Below are positions 49,586-61,502 of a DNA stretch of 64,000 nucleotides, piece after piece (position 1 is the stretch's first letter; every line of letters starts with the position of its first letter). The stretch spans positions 12,282,241 to 12,346,240 of the forward strand of contig OX442415.1 in assembly GCA_949361645.1 (NCBI GenBank), in the 5' to 3' direction. A program made the position numbers and the translations under genes. The notes under the pieces were generated by a model. That model did no database searches, was not told the DNA's origin, and saw nothing but the letters and a program-made list of their open reading frames with translations. The stretch is from Spongilla lacustris. Its lineage: Eukaryota > Porifera > Demospongiae > Spongillida > Spongillidae.

Positions 49586-49927
49586 ACCACCACAGAACAC
49601 CTTCCGCCGCCCCTGTTAATACATTTATTTAGACATGCAACGTTCTAGTTTTACAGACCAAAGCAAATGTAAAGAGCCATCAGAGACTCGAGAACTATGT
49701 ACCGCGGGATATATGGTTTACGCCCATTATTGTATCGCTGCTGCAAGTATCAATAAATCCATGGACACTTGCACGAGAAAAGAATGGAGTCAGCCATGCA
49801 TGTACACGTATATAGCTAAGTGCAACATAGGTCATAGTGGAGTTTAATGAGGCGCGTATAATGGGTGTGGGTTAGGAGGTTACGCCTCTCAATGATGACA
49901 TTGCTTTAACCGACCTGCTCCTGGGTC

Positions 49928-49934
49928 TATAAAA
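49928..49934 (+). promoter_or_regulatory. TATA box of secreted gene B
   Basis: TATAAAA lies 50 bp before the ATG, in the same context (gggtctataaaagcgcag) as in gene A. Confidence 0.55.
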
Positions 49935-49977
49935 GCGCAGCACTGGTGTGCTTTTTCGCCCTACAACGCGGTACGAG

Positions 49978-50618
49978 ATGAAAGTCTGCTTGGTTATTTG
50001 CGTAGCTGTCGCTATAATCGACTTCGCAACTGCTCGACTGAGCGGACCAGGAGGTTAGTAAATAACTTTTTTTTTTATTTTCAATATGCAGCCGGTTATA
50101 TGATAAGTCTTTTTGCAGCCAAAAGTGATGTAGAGATCGAGGGAGGAGTTGATGCTGGAAGACTCTACTGGGTCATTGAAGACGGACGTGTCCTATTAGG
50201 CCTGATCACGAACGCTAACGCCCAAGTGGTTCTTCGCCATATTCCCGATCCACCTGCATACAACCAGCTGTTCAAGGGTACGGTGAAAATTGTAACACAG
50301 TTACTGCTATTTTTTCCCCCTTTCCCTACAGTTCCGACAACTTTGAAGTTGGTACACTCTTGCCGCTAGGACCGGCGCTGCCAACAGGTATATATGACCC
50401 CGCCCTATTGCCTGTTTTTAATTCTTTCACAATCCTCCAAAGGTGCTCAGTTGGTGCGCGACAGCTCGAATGGTGCCGTTTATCTAACGGATTTTGACGG
50501 CGCTCGTCACGTGACGTCACCTTCTGCATTTGATAAGTACCATTTCAACTGGAAGAAGGTTGTTGGTATCAGTCACGCGACTGCTAACTTGCTTAAGAAG
50601 GGTCGTGACATTTCTTGA
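49978..50618 (+). pseudogene. Secreted gene B, paralogue of gene A with damaged exon 3
   Basis: Exons 49978-50053, 50092-50277, 50332-50387 and 50443-50618 correspond to those of gene A. The leader is MKVCLVICVAVAIIDFATA, a good signal peptide. Exons 2 and 4 are intact and close to gene A (GGVDAGRLYWVIEDGRVLLG; NGAVYLTDFDGARHV; FDKYHFNWKKVVG). Exon 3 has lost 28 bp relative to gene A. This shifts the frame and leads to an in-exon TAG at the LHSCR* position. All introns are phase 1, so a transcript skipping exon 3 would stay in frame and make a shorter protein. Exon 1 has three extra bases before the donor. Pseudogene is the default call, but an exon-skipped functional gene is possible. Confidence 0.75.
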
Positions 50619-51070
50619 AGAAGGCTTTCATTGCATAAATGGGAATGTGCATGTATTTGACTCTAGAGATACATGCAGTGTTTTACGTGTGTACAGCAAA
50701 ACAATTAATTTCTTGCCGTTAAGCCGTCACTATATATTGCAAGCGCGAATGCACAAGCTTTAGAGAATTGATCATCTGATTATATGCTACCACCATCAGT
50801 TTTGTTTTAAAACACCTCTTGATGCCTTCGAAACACATGCATAATAAAAATAACTCTTACTGATGATTGCAAAATCATACTAATTGTTCCGGCATCTTAG
50901 TTTCAACGCAATAGAACAACATTGGCTCGCGTGTTTATACGGTTTAGACCAGCATCACTTAATTATTCGGCTATAATTCTCCTCAAGAAACTGAAAGCAA
51001 GTTCATATGCAATCTTTTCCAGCATGTAATTGTGCAATGCCAGTGACGACTTTCACAGCTGTAAAAGTTG

Positions 51071-52154
51071 TTACTCCATCAGCCTTTACTTAATCAAGTA
51101 TACATCAAGTTTAGATCTTTCAATGTGCTTGATTAAGTTTATGATTCTATATATGATTCTAAATACCTCTGGATAATATATCAAAGTATATACGGCCGGG
51201 GCCATTCTAGATCTGGCACGGAAGGCAATCAATGATTATTTACTACCGTGACAGAATGGCTCTTCCGTAGGATCAAAACCGCAAATTAGTGTGGTTTGCT
51301 AATCAAATAAAAATAAGTAACACGCCAGGGCTTCTAATGCCGGATTTGGTTTTAAATATGTCCTTGACGTTTACGTTATATTAGGACCCATGCACGGTAG
51401 TGGGTCCTGTGTAGGATTGGCTTCGTGGGCGTGGTATTCGATCGAGCGTTTTAAGACGGTAATTAAAGAAGCGTTGCCTTTACTCGCCAGCTCGTATATA
51501 ATCTATCAGAAACAGGACAGATATGCACATATAACGTGAGCTTCGCTAAACAGTGCCGTTTACGTGGAGTGACAAGTCGGTACCAAAATTCCGCCATTTA
51601 ATTTTTGTTCTCCTCCTCCTCAGTCTTCCGTTCATCACGTATAACTCGCGACAGGAACGTCTTAAGAAGACGAGATTAGCTTCAAAACGTAGCATTTTAT
51701 TTCCAAACGTGCCCTTTCATACAAATAAGACCTACAATTGTTAGCTGGTGATGAAATGCCGTGAAATGACCCAAGCAGGTGCAATTCATTATCGGTCGGT
51801 TGCCTAGCAGTATCCAATATGACGTCACACACGCGTCTAGCCAGGCTACACACAATTAACGTACATGTACGCAGCTGCAGACACGTTTACAAGTCAACAG
51901 GCGGTTCTAATTCAGCAAAGTCAAGATGACCAAGCCAAAGAAAACGACTCGTTAACAAGGAGAACTCTGAGTTTAAGATATCCGAAAAACAACGGTAGGC
52001 CTATTAATAAAATCAAAAAGAGGCCTATATACTCAGATTTAATACCTGATACTGATAAGAGGAATCTAAGCGTCCTATGCATTGCAACGAATGCACTAAG
52101 CCATACATTATATTGACTAAACATTCCTGGCAGAGAAAAAAAAAATTAGAGGAA
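51071..52154. other. Gene-free stretch
   Basis: No recognised gene. Frames at 51553-51744 and 51865-52116 lack domains and convincing splice context. Confidence 0.45.
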
Positions 52155-52440
52155 TAAGTAAATCAAAAACTTTTCTATCGAAAAAGTGATTGATGGGATG
52201 TAGGATTGGTGGTGCAAAAAGCAAGGAAACAAGGTACAATATGTTAAAGCGAGGTTTGGTAGGATCCTACAACTATAACAGTTCTACATTTGCGAATTGG
52301 CTTCTTCATTTGCAAATTCAGGACTGTGAGTTGTAGGATCCTCGCTTTAACATATTGTACCTTGTTTCCTTGCTTTTTGCACCACCAATCTTACATCCCA
52401 TCAATCCCTTTCTCGATAGAGAAGTTTTTGATTTACTTGT
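52155..52440. mobile_element. Foldback element, ~120-bp arms
   Basis: The left arm ('aaatcaaaaacttttctatcg', 'gatgggatgtaggattggtg', 'aagcaaggaaacaaggtac', 'atatgttaaagcgagg') is mirrored on the right as its reverse complement, ending 'gaagtttttgatttacttg'. The loop is about 45 bp. It resembles the 1255-1525 element in design and in the 'ccttgttt/ctttttgcaccac' phrase, but not closely enough to call it one family. Confidence 0.85.
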
Positions 52441-53029
52441 AATAACTGATAGGTCTGTGTGCCTTTCCGCCATGTTGAAGTTTCTGTACATGTACATGCC
52501 ATACTGATTTTGATACATCGATTTGTTGCCGGTGTTTGGTGGATACTATTTCGCCTAATGTTTGTTTCAGATTTAATATGACGCTTTCAATACCGAGTGG
52601 GTCGAGAAATGGAACGAATGCAATACTGATTGGAATTTGAGCTGTGTCATGAATGTCATTTAAAACGCGACTCGTGTGTAACGCGCGTACCGGGAAACTG
52701 ATAGTTTAGATCTTTGTTGCTTTCGAACCAGAAGGGAAGGAAGATCATTTTCATGGTTTGTCCAACCATTTTTCTCCATAGTCGTCTTCTTTGAACGATT
52801 TTCAATTACACAAATAGCTTTAGAATTTACCTGCCGACTGCCGCCTGATGTAAGATGTATACAGATTTGGCATTACGTAATAATTATGTCATATTGGGTT
52901 GCCAAACACAAGCGTTAGTCAAGTTATGTGTATTTAACGCATACTTACTCACCACATGACAAGAAACTGCATAGATAAGGTTCAATGTGAATTGTGTCGT
53001 TAATCAATCATTGGTGAATTCAGAGGTAT

Positions 53030-54800
53030 ATCCCAGCTAGAAACACAGCTAATTTTACCTGCATCCACCTCAACACCCTTCTCCGATACAATATATCCCA
53101 AATACTTCACACTTTTGCACAGGATGTGGCACTTGCTTGGTTTGATCTTCAATCCAGCCTGTTGCAATCTCTCAAGTACCTCCTCCAGTCTCTGTAGATG
53201 CTCCTCCACTGTTTGGCTAAATACAATGATATCATCCAGATACACCAGACATGTGGACCAGTGTAACCCCCTTAAAACCAATTCCATTAGCTTTTGAAAT
53301 GTGCTAGGTGCATTTGACAAGCCAAATGGCATAACCTTGAACTGATAGAATCCAAAAGGTGTCGTGAACGCTGTTTTTTCTTTATCCTCCTGTTCTAACT
53401 CCACTTGCCAGTAACCCCACTGGCAAGGTCCAGAGTAGTAAACCAGCGTGCTCCTCCAAGAGTGTCTAAGGTTTCATCTATACAGGGAATGGGATGGACA
53501 TCTTTTTTTTGTATCATCATTCACACGGTGGATATTAACACAGAATCGTAAAGACCCATCCTGTTTCTTTGCCAAAACTATTGGGGATGACCATGAACCA
53601 CTACTATGTTCAATTATACCCTGCTGTAACATACTTTTGAACTACACTTCTCTGGTGATAGGGTAGCCGACGAGTTGGTTGATTAATAGGTTTTGCACCC
53701 CGTCTTAATTGCATGCTTGAGTAGCTTTGTCTGCCCTAGATCCCCATCACCAACTGAAATCACTTGGGAAAACCGATGCAACCATTCTTGCAACTTCCTC
53801 CTATCAGAGGGAGCAATAACAGCAATTTGATCAACCATGTGCTTAATGGTGCTTGAAACCAGCTTTTCAGTACGAGATATTGGGGCATGTACCACATCAC
53901 CTGACTCTGTGTCTGCACTTATCCCATCTACCTCTGCTACACAGTGCAAACTACCAACATGCTGCTTACTGTACAAAGCCACTGGAGCAGCTGATGGGTT
54001 TAGCACCTCCACTGCTATTTGACCTGACTGTACCTGGGATATTGAATAGGCTAGCAAGATACCATGCCTCTCAGCCAGCTCAGGTTTGGGCTCAAATATT
54101 CCGACTGGAATGGCAGTAGGTTGAGACAGCTTCACAGTCAGCCTCACCTGGTGGTAGCCTGGGATGGCTGTTGTCTCCCCCACAATGACATGGCAGACAG
54201 ACGGCTGTTTGCTGGAATACAATGGAACACAATGAGAATCCATACCAACTGTTAATGTTCCAGTGTTGAGATTGATGACACACTGCTGTGGTTCCAAGTA
54301 GTCTGTCCCCAGTATGAACTGCTGTGACATGTTATCAACCACAAGGACCTTATGCTTTGTCTGATGTTGTCCAACCTGTAAGAGTACATCAGCCTCTCCA
54401 CTTACTGCTAAATGTTTGCCATTCACTGCCATAATAGGTACCGTGGAAGGGACAAGTCCATTTTGTCTGCACAGCACATTGTCCCAAACCTCTTTGTGTA
54501 AAAGAGTGACCGATGAACCCGTATCCATGCACCAACATAGATATTGGGTGACCCTCTACAAACCCGTTCACCATAAATGAGCATGCAACTGCTGAAGTGT
54601 ACCCCATTGCACCCTTCCTCTGTTGAACACCTGGCTTCCGCAGCGGGCAGTCGCGTTGAAGATGACCAGCTTGTCTGCAAGTCCAACATTTCATTTGCCT
54701 TCTCTGCGGAGGCTTCTTATGTTTCTTTGATCGCGTCGTCAATTCCGCTACCGTCTTTGTCAACTGCTCCACACAACACATTGTTATCACCGCATGTAAT
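53030..54800 (-). pseudogene. Truncated Ty3/gypsy element: zinc knuckle, protease, part of RT
   Basis: On the minus strand a CCHC knuckle (CWTCRQAGHLQRDC, near 54650-54690) is followed, after a frameshift, by an aspartic protease (MDTGSSVTLLH at 54528, ILGTDYLEP). A linker follows, then a reverse transcriptase begun in broken frames around 53410-53680 and readable at 53404-53030 (TPFGFYQFKVMPFGLSNAPS, YLDDIIVFS). RNase H, integrase and both LTRs are missing. It is a different lineage from the 45-49.5 kb element, having YLDD rather than YIDD and little residue similarity. It sits inside duplication 3. Confidence 0.88.
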
Positions 54801-55444
54801 TATAACTAGATAAAAACAAACATTCTTATGATACCTTGACCGTCAATTATTTTGGGGCATGGATCCTGTGTCCCTGGTGATCAAAGCTGGAGAAAGCTGC
54901 AGACATCTTCATCTCCAGCTACTGACATTCACATCTCCATAAGTTAGGTAGGTGCCTTCAAATATTTGAACCAGGTTGTTGTCCCTGCTTGTTCTCCAAA
55001 TCCACAAGCAATCCAGATGAGTCCTTACACTTCAGTTCCCTGACGCGATCCTCCCAATAGCAAAATCATGAAGGAACTTTTAGCTCCTGTATGCAATAAC
55101 TCCAATGGTGATAAGTGCAATAAAACTGAACACCTTTTGGTTGAACACAACAGAGGGGTGAACTCTCTGGCTCGCAACTGGTACAAATTAAATGCAGGTC
55201 ATAATTTCTTTAAATTCCTGACACGACTAAATCCATACATGCTTTGCAACTGGGAGTAGCAATAACTAATACATCTTGATCACTACAATTGATAAATAGA
55301 AGTGAAATTATTACATTTGATTTAATATCGATCTGTATCATCAAATTAGGACTTTTACAGTATAAAGAAATCAAATAAAGTTTTCCAGTATTACACACAC
55401 TCCAGCATAAAAATGATAATCCGCTAAGCATATTTCACACTGTG

Positions 55445-55895
55445 CACACTACTTTATTTCATATGCTACAAGCCACATAATGTGTCAGAGTAGTGCACCT
55501 GCATGTGTATGACCATGGCAGAGAATTGGACCAGCAAGATGACCGACCATGTACATTGTAGATAAACAGGAAGAGGAGGGTCAAGGTCTGGTCGGGTATT
55601 TTGTACATGTAGGTGTCATTGATGTGTATCTTGAGGGTCAGCAGGACAGTGATCCACATAACGTTCATGAAAAGCATGCCACACATAACTATATTTTTTT
55701 AAGTTGCAAAGCACTTTGAGCTTCTTCCTGAGGTGAGTGTCTGACATGAAGACGGCCTTCTGTGGCTTCAGTTTGGATCTTTCAGAACATAACTGCTTGT
55801 TCCAGAATTCCTGTTCACTCTCTGTCATCTCGCACCATGTCATGTGATCTATTCTGATTTTGGTCACTCTTATAAAAAATTCCACTAGAAAGTAA
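55445..55895 (-). pseudogene. Chitin synthase last-exon fragment
   Basis: The minus strand reads VEFFIRVTKIRIDHMTW, EFWNKQLCSERSKLKPQKA, DTHLRKKLKVL, then in another frame MLFMNVMWITVLLTLKIHI and DQTLTLLFLFIYNVHG. This is closely similar to exon 8 of the 24.7-31.7 kb gene. An insertion (tttttttaag near 55695) and a 4-bp addition near 55543 break the frame. No catalytic or SAM exons accompany it. Confidence 0.88.
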
Positions 55896-57060
55896 TGGAT
55901 TTCAAAGGACGCACACAGTTTACAATCATGATTATTTTGTAGGCAATGTGGCATAAAAAGAAACAAAAAATGCGTTTAAAAAATACACATATTTAGTAGT
56001 GTATTCTATCTTACTCAATATACAACCAGAACAGGCTCTGTATTGTTCTTTCTTTTTCAACGACCCTTGACTGCAAACCTTATATACTTGTACCACTAAC
56101 TTTCTGAGACAGTGAGCTTGTGCTTTTGTTTTTAGTGTGTGGTCACAGTTATGCATGTACATGTACAGCTAGAGTAGGTTTAGTTCCATCTGTTACACAA
56201 AACTACAATTTAGCAATATGTTTATGTCTTTAGAACTGAATGAAATGTTTTGCAGCTGTATAATTAACTAAGCCAAAATGTGGTGGCAACATTGACCAAC
56301 ATTTGCATGTTCTATTGAAGCCTGAGCCTACTTCTGAATTCTCTTGCTTTTAGTATGTATAGCTGATTATTGACTCCTCATATACAAGCTGTATCTGTCA
56401 TGCCTTTTCCAATGATTTCTGCACAATGGAATTTTCATTTTGGAAAGCATGCACTGAGGTGACCATTACAGTCTCTCTAATGTGACAAGATATTGATGAC
56501 TTCATTAGTAGCCATATATATATATAATTCAAAACTTTATGCATTTGATTACATGTACAATTTCATGAAAAACTAAACCATAGAGGATTTCAACTGAGGA
56601 TTAGACTAAAAAGTGAATGTTTATTTTTCACACGCCAAACAGTTATGCCTATATCATATCATCATTTACAATGCATTACACACACGTGCCTGTATTGGGG
56701 TAGGTTAACTTTTTCTGTCCTGCTCGTATCCGCTGTACAAGTAGGTGGGCTGAAAGTAATATTGCAAGCAGCATTACATTACTAAATTATTGAAGTTTAT
56801 TTTACTTAATGGCATAGGTCATGATAGGAACCAAATAAGTATAAAGGATTTGGAGCCAATATACATGACATCGCATTGTATATGACTAGTTCATTTTTCC
56901 TATCCTTCAAACTTTGTTACCTTGCTTTTTACACCATTTACGATGAATATTTTTATTTACTTATTTCTACAAAACATGATGCTTCTAAAAATGAAATAGC
57001 TAGGGGCTATCTAAATAATCAATTGTGTCCCCAGCTCCAATATGTTGCAGGGGCAGATGG

Positions 57061-58120
57061 ATTCAATGCTAAACAAGACAGTGATCTAACCATTGCTGTG
57101 ATCTATTGCGGCTGGGGACAAGAGCAAGTTTTTTCTTTTATCCTCTTCACCTCAGAGAGCTTGGTAAGGGCTTCCCCTGTTTTCAAGGATGCCATCAAAT
57201 GATGACTTGGCCTCATACAGTACCACTGGTACTCACTGTGTGCCCCTTGTAATCCTTGCATGGGAATTGAAGATTAAGAAACAGAATTGAGATACGGTCA
57301 GATACCTCTCACCAACAAAGATGCATGTATGTTCCTATTGGACTGATCAAATCTCAATTACGTTTTTTTTTTTTTCTTTTTTACATATAGGCTCATTGGG
57401 AAGAGTTTGTATGATATAGGTATCTGGAACTCAAAATTTTCTCATAAGCATCAGTTTGCCACACCCACAGATGATGAATAATATGTTCACCATATGTACA
57501 TGACAATTACCATACATACATGTAGATGTCATCCCTGAGGTTATTGGACAGAACATTTATCAAACAAAATGTGGCTGTGAAAATATAGTTTGTGTACAAG
57601 AGTTAGGAACAAAGAAAGCTCAAACCGGCTCCACTTCCAACTCTTTAGAAGGGTACGTTGTTGGATATGCAAGATCTGTGTTGAGGATGCTAGCTGGAAA
57701 GAGAGAATACATTTACTAGCTCCTTTCTCAGGCTACAATGCAATCTCGTTGTGACTTCATATAGACCTAGCTTCATCTACTAGAAGATTAAAGTTATGAA
57801 TGAATCAATTTAACACAAAACACTTTTAAAATAAAATAACGAATGATCTTGAATCCCTTGCTTCATACGAAGGGAAATGCAAAGCCATACCATCCACCTT
57901 TAATTACACTACTTACTCCTGTAGAAAATTAAGGACCAAACCCCTCTTCTAGCCCATGTAGAGATCAATTGCTCCAGACAGGTGATGAGATGACTGTGAA
58001 ACAAAACTGGAAAGGAGCAATGTACACAGCACTGATATGCTGCACCCTGCAGGCCTCCTACGCTTAGGGTTCACTCTGCTTGCACCAGTTGTGTCCCCCG
58101 TCTGGCCTGCGAGCAGCTTC
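57061..58120. other. Gene-free stretch, start of tandem duplication
   Basis: No gene is recognised. From about 57360 the sequence is repeated in direct orientation from about 59640 ('cattgggaaga', 'gccacac', 'caactctttagaag'). Confidence 0.5.
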
Positions 58121-58535
58121 TAAATTATGTCAGTTGTAATTCTTGACTGTTGTAATTGTCTCAACAGCTGCTTCGACTTTTCAATTCTTCTGCTATATCC
58201 TTGGCAGAATATTCCCTTCCTACACTTGTTTGGTAGGGGAGAAGGAGGGCTTCCAGTTTTTGTCAAGCATACCACTCTGGCTGCTCCTCCTGCCAACACT
58301 GCTGCTTCCTATAAAGCACTTATCAAGTGTTGTTCATTTTTGGACAGTGTTTAGGTGTGGTCGTGATGTTGCCTGTTACACCCTGATGTTCAGGTGGACA
58401 CGGGTTCCCCAAAAATTTCGCCATGTTGTTCCTGATATTGCATACATCCTCAGCTTGCATAATTATAAATACCACCCCTATCAGGAAATTGCTGCCCCCC
58501 CGGGGGCGACAGGGCGGCATTTAATATGAAGGGGT

Positions 58536-58544
<9 letters not shown>

Positions 58545-58566
<22 letters not shown>

Positions 58567-58570
58567 GGGG
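58545..58570. repeat. Poly-G tract after GT run
   Basis: About 20 consecutive G follow a (TG)n run, about 100 bp upstream of the tRNA. Confidence 0.85.
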
Positions 58571-58674
58571 TACCTGACGGTAGTAACAAACTAGCCTGGT
58601 TGAGAACCGTAACGTTGTTATAGCTTCTTTAATCATACACCTGTCTCAAGGGAGCCGAGTTCAATTAAAAGAAT

Positions 58675-58758
58675 GTCAGGATGGCCGAGCGGTCTAAGGC
58701 GCTGCGTTCAGGTCGCAGTCTACTCTTGTAGGCGTGGGTTCAAATCCCACTTCTGACA
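58675..58758 (+). tRNA. tRNA-Leu (anticodon CAG)
   Basis: The 84-nt sequence folds as a class II tRNA. Acceptor strands GTCAGGA and TTCTGAC pair with one G-T. The D arm is followed by anticodon stem CTGCG/CGCAG with loop ttcaggt (anticodon CAG, reads CTG). A long variable arm and T loop (ggttcaaatcc) complete it, and the discriminator is A. A T-run right after the 3' end is the expected RNA polymerase III terminator. No intron is present. Confidence 0.96.
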
Positions 58759-59099
58759 TTTTTTTTTGTTCTGCCTATGTTGAGTAGTTTATTGCTGGCT
58801 TATATTCGCACGTGTAAGCTGGAAGTCAAGTTAAGATGTTAACCATAGATTGCTGGCTACTAATTTTTTTATTCTCCCCCAAGGCTACTGTAATTTTGCA
58901 CATTATGTATTGTAGCAAGTTCATCTGTGAAATTGCATGCCACATGTAGAGACACAATGAGATGGTAACGAGCGTGGGTGGAGGCCAACCATACCGAAGA
59001 CAAAGGGCATCTCTGAAGGTACCTTAATGCAGAGTGTAGCCATCTTCTGATAGTGGGAGGGCTGTGAGCCAGCATGATGCAACTTTTAAACTGATGAAG

Positions 59100-60840
59100 G
59101 GCAGAGCTCTGATGGGTAGCTTATCTTGAATCAAATACAACAGTCTGCTCTGAACATTTTTAACATAATGACATTTGACATTTTTGTACTGTTAGAATGC
59201 ATGGTTATAGATATACTTATTAATATAGTCATTAAGTGGACATGGTTCAAGAACGCATGGGGACTTCTACTATACACAGTACAACTGAACACAAACGTCA
59301 TTCTAACTTGTGCTCGATCCAAGGCTTCAAGCTGTTTTCTGCCACCACAGGACAATAACTTCAGGCTGGTGTGTCAGGTTTATTTTGCATCTAACGTAAC
59401 GACTATTGGGTGAACATTGTGCAGCTTGATACATATAGGAGGGAGAAACCATATATTGATTGAAATCACCCCTGGTCCTTTCTCTAACTCATTTGAAAAT
59501 GATCTATATATAGTCTGTAGCATCACCAATAATGCATTGCATGATTGGCATTAATGATTTGCTGTCCCCTAAAACTAAAGGTAACGTTTTTCAATCGTAA
59601 TGAACCTGAAGCCTTTAGGGATTTACACTGTTTTTTTAATTTTTTTTTACATAGGCCCATTGGGAAGACTTTGCAGGTAACTAGAACTCAAAACATTGAT
59701 TTTTCTTATGAGCATTTGCCACACCAACAGATGTTCTTTTTGTTCACTAATTTGTTCACCAAATGTACATGTAGTGCCAATTTCTATACATACATGTAGA
59801 TTTTGAGTTTATCAGGCACAACATTTATCAAACAATTTTTAAAAATGGCTGTGAAGATGTGGTTTGCTGATAAATGTGTGCATAAGTTAAGACAAGGACA
59901 GCTCAAACTCCACTCCCAACTCTTTAGAAGAGTTGTTGGATATGTATGTTGAGGATGCTAGAAAGTTCAAATACATTTTCTCCTTACCCAGGCAAAAATG
60001 CATGGGATACTAATTATCTTGGGATGCAACCAGTAAATGAATCAATTGAACATATCAATCATAGTAAACTAAAATTTAAACACAGAATTGTCTTGTGTAA
60101 ATGAAATCCCTTGCTTCAATTGAAGGGAAATGCAAAGCCATCCACCCACCTTTAATTACATAACTCCTGTAAAAGTTAAGGACCAATCCCTTCTTAGAAG
60201 CTCATCTTGAGCTCTAGACAGGTGATTACATGACTTTTATGGAAACCAGCCAGTGCCAAAGCCCTCAGTGCAAGTGTTGGTAAGTCACATGGAGCAAAAG
60301 ACATGCACTAAGTGTTAACTAGCAACCTGCATGCACAACATGTGATCACGGCAGAGTAGGATCAAACCAGTTTAGAGCCTGTTTAGAACCGGTATTCACC
60401 TGATTCCTATAAAATTCCTTACCCCCTTTGTGTAGAGAGCCCTCTGAGTTTCTTGGCCTGTATTTGTGTATACTGCTGCAGTGTAGCATTAAATACTTGC
60501 TTTAGTTCTGATGGTCTACAGCATCGGCATGATAGCACGGTATTGCTGGCCTGCATGGGGCAGTGACTTCAAACCTGCAAGCCTCCTCCGCTTAGGTTCA
60601 CTCAGCTTGCACCACTTCTGTCCATACCAGCACACCTACCAGATATCATTATCAAAAAGCCTTGATGGCCAACCTTCAAACATGTTTGATGGTACAATGT
60701 ACATGTGCATAAAAGCACAGTACCAGTGGTGCTAAGTTTGGAACTTGGTTGGGTCTGACTATATTGTTCCTCGGTCACTTAAATATCTCTCCGCTGGCTT
60801 GTAGACTGGTTGTGAGTAGCTCAGCTCCAAATTTATGTTA
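59100..60840. other. Non-coding part of the tandem duplication
   Basis: No gene is recognised. Sequence is shared between the two units with moderate divergence. Confidence 0.45.
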
Positions 60841-61167
60841 GTTGTATTACATGACTTTTGTAATTGGCTAACAGCTGCTTCAGCTTTTCAATTCTTCTGC
60901 TATCCTTGGCAGAATATTCACTTCCTACATTTGTTTGGTAGGGGAGAAGGAGGGCTTCCAGCTTGTTGATTCGCCTAAAATACCACTCTGGCTGCTCCTC
61001 CTGCCAACATTGCTGCTTCCAATGAAGCACTGTTCAAGCCTTTTTCTGTTCTGGACAGTGTTTAGGTGTGATTGTGGACGTGGGTTAGGTGGTAGGCCCC
61101 AAAAATGCTGTCTGTTGTTCCTGCTATTGCGTGCATCCTCAGCTTGCATCTTCCCTGTGGCTGGCAT
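60833..61167 (-). other. Minus-strand frames conserved between units, identity unknown
   Basis: The frame 61030-60833 reads WKQQCWQEEQPEW and NKLEALLLPYQT, with a charged helical tail. Unit 1 keeps QQCWQEEQPEWY and KLEALLLPYQTSVG at 58150-58320 but is broken. I do not recognise the family. It may be an exon remnant or merely duplicated sequence. Confidence 0.3.
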
Positions 61168-61418
61168 GGTGGCTTGGAATCTTATACTGGGGTACAGGGT
61201 GAAATTACAATTGGGAGCCGCATGATGAGATCAGCTAGAGACGAACACCACTTAATGGTAGTGTGTTTATTGTTTGGCTAAGCCCTCCTTTACACACGTA
61301 CCTGACGGCAGTAAAAACGTGGTCTAGTTGAGAACTTTTGTGTACGTGTACAGTAACGTTGTTATCGCTTCTTTAATCAAGCTCCTGTCTCAACTAAGCC
61401 CAAATTGATGATAACAAA

Positions 61419-61502
61419 GTCAGGATGGCCGAGCGGTCTAAGGCGCTGCGTTCAGGTCGCAGTCTACTCTTGTAGGCGTGGGTTCAAATCCCACTTCTGA
61501 CA
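61419..61502 (+). tRNA. tRNA-Leu (anticodon CAG)
   Basis: It is identical in sequence to the 58675-58758 gene across all 84 nt, with the same arms, CAG anticodon and discriminator A. It is followed by a weaker T-rich stretch (tttctttt), which can still end RNA polymerase III transcription. Confidence 0.96.

Larger units (their letters stand above)
49640..51070. repeat. Segmental duplication 2, copy 2
   Basis: This is the direct-orientation partner of 39850-41310. It carries the whole of secreted gene B with promoter and 3' flank. Confidence 0.85.
52880..57060. repeat. Segmental duplication 3, copy C, split by a gypsy fragment
   Basis: 52880-53025 and 54840-57060 match 23890-26400 in order and orientation. 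The interval between them is a foreign gypsy fragment. Matches include 'ccacatgacaagaa', 'tggggcatggatc' and the whole last exon of chitin synthase. Confidence 0.8.
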
